Assembly: GCA_964426355.1 (NCBI GenBank)
Contig: CAYRRA010000035.1
Location: 1-25,830 of the forward strand
Source of the DNA: JAJFTV01 sp964426355
GTDB taxonomy: Bacteria > Chloroflexota > Anaerolineae > Anaerolineales > Anaerolineaceae
Direction of reading: 5' to 3'
Length of the DNA: 25,830 nt
Shown here: positions 23,620 through 25,830 of the stretch, piece after piece
Layout: the number at the start of each line of letters is the position of its first letter
Position numbering within the stretch: position 1 is the first letter of the stretch
Position numbers and translations under genes: made by a program
Notes under the pieces: model-generated
What the model saw: the letters and a program-made list of their open reading frames with translations, nothing else
Database searches by the model: none
What the model was told of the DNA's origin: nothing

Positions 23620-25065
23620 TTAATTGGGATACCAATAATGCGTGCCACCTCCGGAGGAATGAGAAACGCAACTGCAATTCGAGTCACAACTGCAGTGGGA
23701 ATCACAACTGCACGGCGGCAATACGCTCCCGCTGACGCAGTTGCAGACACAGACTGCTCCCGCAGGAATGGCTGCGCCACAAGGCAGCGTGTATGTAATC
23801 GTTTCACCGGTGCTGCTTTCTACCTCGTAGGTAATTCCCTCCACATCCGATGGGCTTGCATCCAGGTCCATCGGACAGGATATCAGTTCGCCTGACGGGA
23901 TTGCCCACAGCTTGACGGTTTTATCGTTGCCTCCCGATGCCAGCAGGGTCCCATCCGGACTAAATGCCACAAAAGTGACCCCGTTTGTATGTTCGTCCAA
24001 TGATCCCAGCAGCTCACCGCCAGGCAGCGACCATAATTTAACCGAGAAATCATTTCCACCCGAAGCCAGCAATGTGCCATCCGGGTGGATGTCCACAGAA
24101 AAGACCGACTGGGCAGCGCCTTCCAGTGTTTTCAGCAACTCACCATCCGGCAGCGACCAAATTTTTAACGAGAGGTCGTTTCCGCCCGATACCAGCAGTG
24201 TGCCATCCGGGCTGATTGCCAAAGTAAATGTGTAAGTTCCATGCCCCTCCAGCGTCTTAAGCAGTTCGCCATCCGGCAGCGACCACAGCCTGATGGTATT
24301 ATCGATACCGCACGAAGCAAGCAGGCTGCCATCCGGACTGAAAACGATACAGTTCACATCTGATGTATGCCCTTCCAGAGATTTAATCAAACTACCATCC
24401 GGCAGCGACCACAGAACGACATCATCGCTGTTTCCCCCCGTTGCCAGTACCGTACCGTCCGGGCTGAAAGCAATCGTATATACAACTCCCCAAACACCTT
24501 CTACTGTCTCTATCGGCACGCAGTCCGGTAAAGACCAGAGAGTGACGACCGAACCATTTCCACCCGATGCCAGCAGCGTACCATCCGGGCTGATGGCTAC
24601 AGCATGTGCGTATGTGTTTTCCAACGTTTTGATCAATGCGCCGTCCGGGAGCTGCCATAGCTTGATCGTGTTATCCAATCCGAGGGTTGCAAGCAGCCGC
24701 CCGTCCGGGCTGATGGCGCCATCGGTGATCTCACCGCTATGCGCCAAGCCTACCTGGCACATAGTTCTTTCTTCCTCGCTCAGAGGCTCGCGTGTGGGGG
24801 TAGCAGTTGGGGTTGGGGTAGTCGTGCTGGTCGCGGTTGAGGTGCTCGTTGGGTTTGGTGTGCGGGTCGAAGTAGAGGTGGGTGTCGGGGTGGCAGCCAA
24901 CGATGGGACCCGGCAGCCAGCCATCACACCTGCGGTGGTAGCCAATGCGGCTGCCTTGATGATGTCACGCCGGCTGAAACGGTATCCACTGCCGTCCTTC
25001 TGTACGGCGTAAACCTCTGGGGTTTCGTCTTCGGGTTGAGAAATTGACTCGGGGTTGTCTGGCAT
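23620..25065 (-). CDS. Tat-exported WD40 lipoprotein with Cys-rich C-terminal tail
   Basis: A 481-residue protein. RFSRRDIIKAAALATTAGVMAGC (29-51) combines a twin-arginine signal (SRRDIIK) with a lipobox ending at Cys51, so it should be exported folded and lipid-anchored. A Thr/Ser/Pro linker (about 58-97) leads to seven WD40 repeats (about 107-395), each with ISPDG/FSPDG, LLASGGND and KLWSLPDGELLKTLE; seven makes a closed propeller, a protein-binding platform. A spacer (about 396-428) is followed by a tail (429-481) with ten Cys: CVCNC, then CSCDSHCSCDSNCSC, ending SGGGTHYWYPN. ATG 25065 is chosen for AAGGAG (25072-25077) six nt upstream; the earlier in-frame TTG has none. The tail is not part of a known WD40 protein I can name. 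Confidence 0.9.
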   Translation of the reverse strand: MPDNPESISQPEDETPEVYAVQKDGSGYRFSRRDIIKAAALATTAGVMAGCRVPSLAATPTPTSTSTRTPNPTSTSTATSTTTPTPTATPTREPLSEEERTMCQVGLAHSGEITDGAISPDGRLLATLGLDNTIKLWQLPDGALIKTLENTYAHAVAISPDGTLLASGGNGSVVTLWSLPDCVPIETVEGVWGVVYTIAFSPDGTVLATGGNSDDVVLWSLPDGSLIKSLEGHTSDVNCIVFSPDGSLLASCGIDNTIRLWSLPDGELLKTLEGHGTYTFTLAISPDGTLLVSGGNDLSLKIWSLPDGELLKTLEGAAQSVFSVDIHPDGTLLASGGNDFSVKLWSLPGGELLGSLDEHTNGVTFVAFSPDGTLLASGGNDKTVKLWAIPSGELISCPMDLDASPSDVEGITYEVESSTGETITYTLPCGAAIPAGAVCVCNCVSGSVLPPCSCDSHCSCDSNCSCVSHSSGGGTHYWYPN

Positions 25066-25159
25066 GTTCTTCTCCTTTTTATTGGTCAATTCAGGCTTTT
25101 CTATGTTGAGCGATTGATACGGATCGAGAGGGCATTGGCGCCTCTCTTCTCAGTTCCTG

Positions 25160-25187
25160 TTTATACTTTGATGCGAACAACATGCAA
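25160..25187 (-). promoter_or_regulatory. Candidate promoter of the WD40 lipoprotein gene
   Basis: On the minus strand TTGCAT (25182-25187) and TATAAA (25160-25165) are separated by 16 nt. The leader to the ATG at 25065 would be about 85-90 nt. The -35 is only a partial match. Confidence 0.3.
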
Positions 25188-25246
25188 TCGATGGAGATTG
25201 TATCACCACAGCATTCTTCAAACAAGGATTACGCAGGAAGCCAAAT

Positions 25247-25672
25247 TCACTCCCAATCCTCCGGGTTATAACGCCGCGTCCGTTTGATTTCGCCCCGCTT
25301 TTTCTTATCGCCCACCCGGGCAGCTTTTGCGGTCACGCTCGGACGGGTTAGTTTGCGCACTTTGGGCTTCTCCAGCGCTTTTTGGATCCATGCAATCAAC
25401 CGTTGGGTGGCGTCATAACGGTTCTGCTCCTGCGTGCGGTAACGTTTGGCTTCGATAATCAAAACGCCCTCCTCCGTCACGCGGCTGCCAGCCAGCTTAA
25501 TCAGACGTTCCTTGACATCCGCCGGCAGGGAAGGCGAATTGCACACATCAAACCTGAGCTGCACCGAAGACGCAACTTTGTTCACGTTCTGACCGCCAGG
25601 TCCGGAGGCACGGATGAAATCGTATTGTAATTCGCTTTCATCAATTTGTACTGTGGGTGTAATTTCGATCAT
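25247..25672 (-). CDS. arfB: Alternative ribosome-rescue factor ArfB (peptidyl-tRNA hydrolase)
   Basis: A 141-residue protein, the same size as ArfB/YaeJ. It carries the release-factor GGQ loop in FIRASGPGGQNVNKVASSVQLRF (about 19-41), where GGQ positions water to cut peptidyl-tRNA, and a basic C-terminal tail (KKKRGEIKRTRRYNPEDWE) that in the family enters the empty mRNA channel of stalled ribosomes. There is no stop-codon-recognition domain, which separates it from RF1/RF2. It frees ribosomes stuck on mRNAs lacking a stop codon. The ATG 25672 has no Shine-Dalgarno; a TATACT box (25679-25684) lies 6 nt upstream, so the mRNA is probably leaderless. It stands apart from its neighbours. Confidence 0.93.
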   Translation of the reverse strand: MIEITPTVQIDESELQYDFIRASGPGGQNVNKVASSVQLRFDVCNSPSLPADVKERLIKLAGSRVTEEGVLIIEAKRYRTQEQNRYDATQRLIAWIQKALEKPKVRKLTRPSVTAKAARVGDKKKRGEIKRTRRYNPEDWE

Positions 25673-25678
25673 GGGTTA

Positions 25679-25684
25679 AGTATA
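25679..25684 (-). promoter_or_regulatory. -10 box of arfB, leaderless
   Basis: TATACT on the minus strand ends 6 nt before the arfB ATG, which places transcription start at the start codon. No convincing -35 is present. Confidence 0.4.
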
Positions 25685-25781
25685 ATCGTTCATCGCGGTG
25701 CGATATTTAACATCCCACCTCATAAATCTGCTGTTCAATATTTTTATAATTAACACAAACTTTATACTAATTTATTGAGGA

Positions 25782-25830
25782 ATGGTTATCATTATTCGCA
25801 GGCAGATGCATCCAGCACGCTTTTCTGCCG
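25782..25830 (+). CDS. Possible start of a plus-strand gene (GNAT-like N-terminus), partial
   Basis: An ATG at 25782 opens a frame to the window edge reading MVIIIRRQMHPARFSA. This resembles the first strand and helix of GNAT acetyltransferases (IIRxMxPAD-type). GAGGA (25777-25781) abuts the ATG too closely to act as a normal ribosome binding site, while TATACT (25763-25768) would give a leader of only about 7 nt. Only 16 codons are visible, so both the gene and the family are uncertain. Confidence 0.3.
   Translation, partial: MVIIIRRQMHPARFSA

Noticed and set aside
24790..24905. Simple-sequence DNA resembling a microsatellite
   Set aside because: It encodes the Thr/Ser/Pro linker of the WD40 lipoprotein, a normal feature of these surface proteins.
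24293..25012. Long plus-strand open frame opposite the WD40 gene, with repeated Pro/Ser units
   Set aside because: Its repeats are the antisense image of the WD40 repeats and Thr/Pro linker; the minus frame has Tat signal, lipobox and seven blades.
1..25830. Search for CRISPR arrays, tRNA/rRNA genes, insertion sequences and integrase genes
   Set aside because: No regularly spaced direct repeats, no tRNA-like clover-leaf found by eye, and no transposase or recombinase motif in any frame.

Overview
The window reads as a chromosomal segment of an Anaerolineae-like member of the Chloroflexota. This is inferred from style, not from a marker gene: roughly 50% GC, surface proteins with long Thr/Pro linkers, a 'VTRIVEQTVIVTQIVDRIVTATP'-type stalk (split here only as a description of the repeated Val/Thr/Ile pattern), several membrane proteins built as cytoplasmic tail + one membrane helix + outer domain, and a PBP1C-like protein with C-terminal Ig-like domains. 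No phage, transposon, CRISPR array, tRNA or rRNA was seen.

Layout. (1) 1-1510, minus: 5' two thirds or more of a secreted lysozyme-like (SLT) transglycosylase that runs off the window's left edge. (2) 1997-3238, minus: MFS exporter. (3) 3357-8061, minus: a two-gene operon, a membrane-anchored TPR protein followed after 1 nt by a class A penicillin-binding protein whose key catalytic residues are all substituted. (4) 8424-9185, plus: membrane-anchored unknown protein. (5) 9278-11665, minus: membrane PAS(x4)-GGDEF diguanylate cyclase. (6) 12083-13306 minus thiolase, divergent from a TetR regulator (13508-14104) and a small membrane protein (14190-14399). (7) 14958-15317, plus: PilZ c-di-GMP receptor. 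(8) 15487-18384, minus: three-gene operon of single-pass coiled-coil membrane proteins, the first with a cytoplasmic helix-hairpin-helix (HhH) DNA-binding module. (9) 18450-22576, minus: two paralogous TPR-GGDEF proteins, one canonical (GGEEF), one degenerate (GEDEF), flanking an SRPBCC protein. (10) 22682-25065, minus: SAM methyltransferase-like protein and a Tat-exported WD40 lipoprotein with a strange Cys-rich tail. (11) 25247-25672, minus: ribosome-rescue factor ArfB, and possibly the first codons of a plus-strand gene at the right edge.

How the genes may work together. Two themes recur. One is cell envelope: SLT enzyme, pseudo-PBP with its TPR partner, coiled-coil membrane operon, WD40 lipoprotein. 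The other is cyclic-di-GMP: three GGDEF proteins and a PilZ receptor within about 13 kb, with no phosphodiesterase (EAL or HD-GYP) in sight. The most unusual items are the catalytically dead-looking PBP, the HhH/coiled-coil membrane operon, the intact/degenerate TPR-GGDEF pair with palindromes over both -10 boxes, and the WD40 lipoprotein's CxC-rich tail. Several genes appear to be transcribed from their start codon (leaderless).
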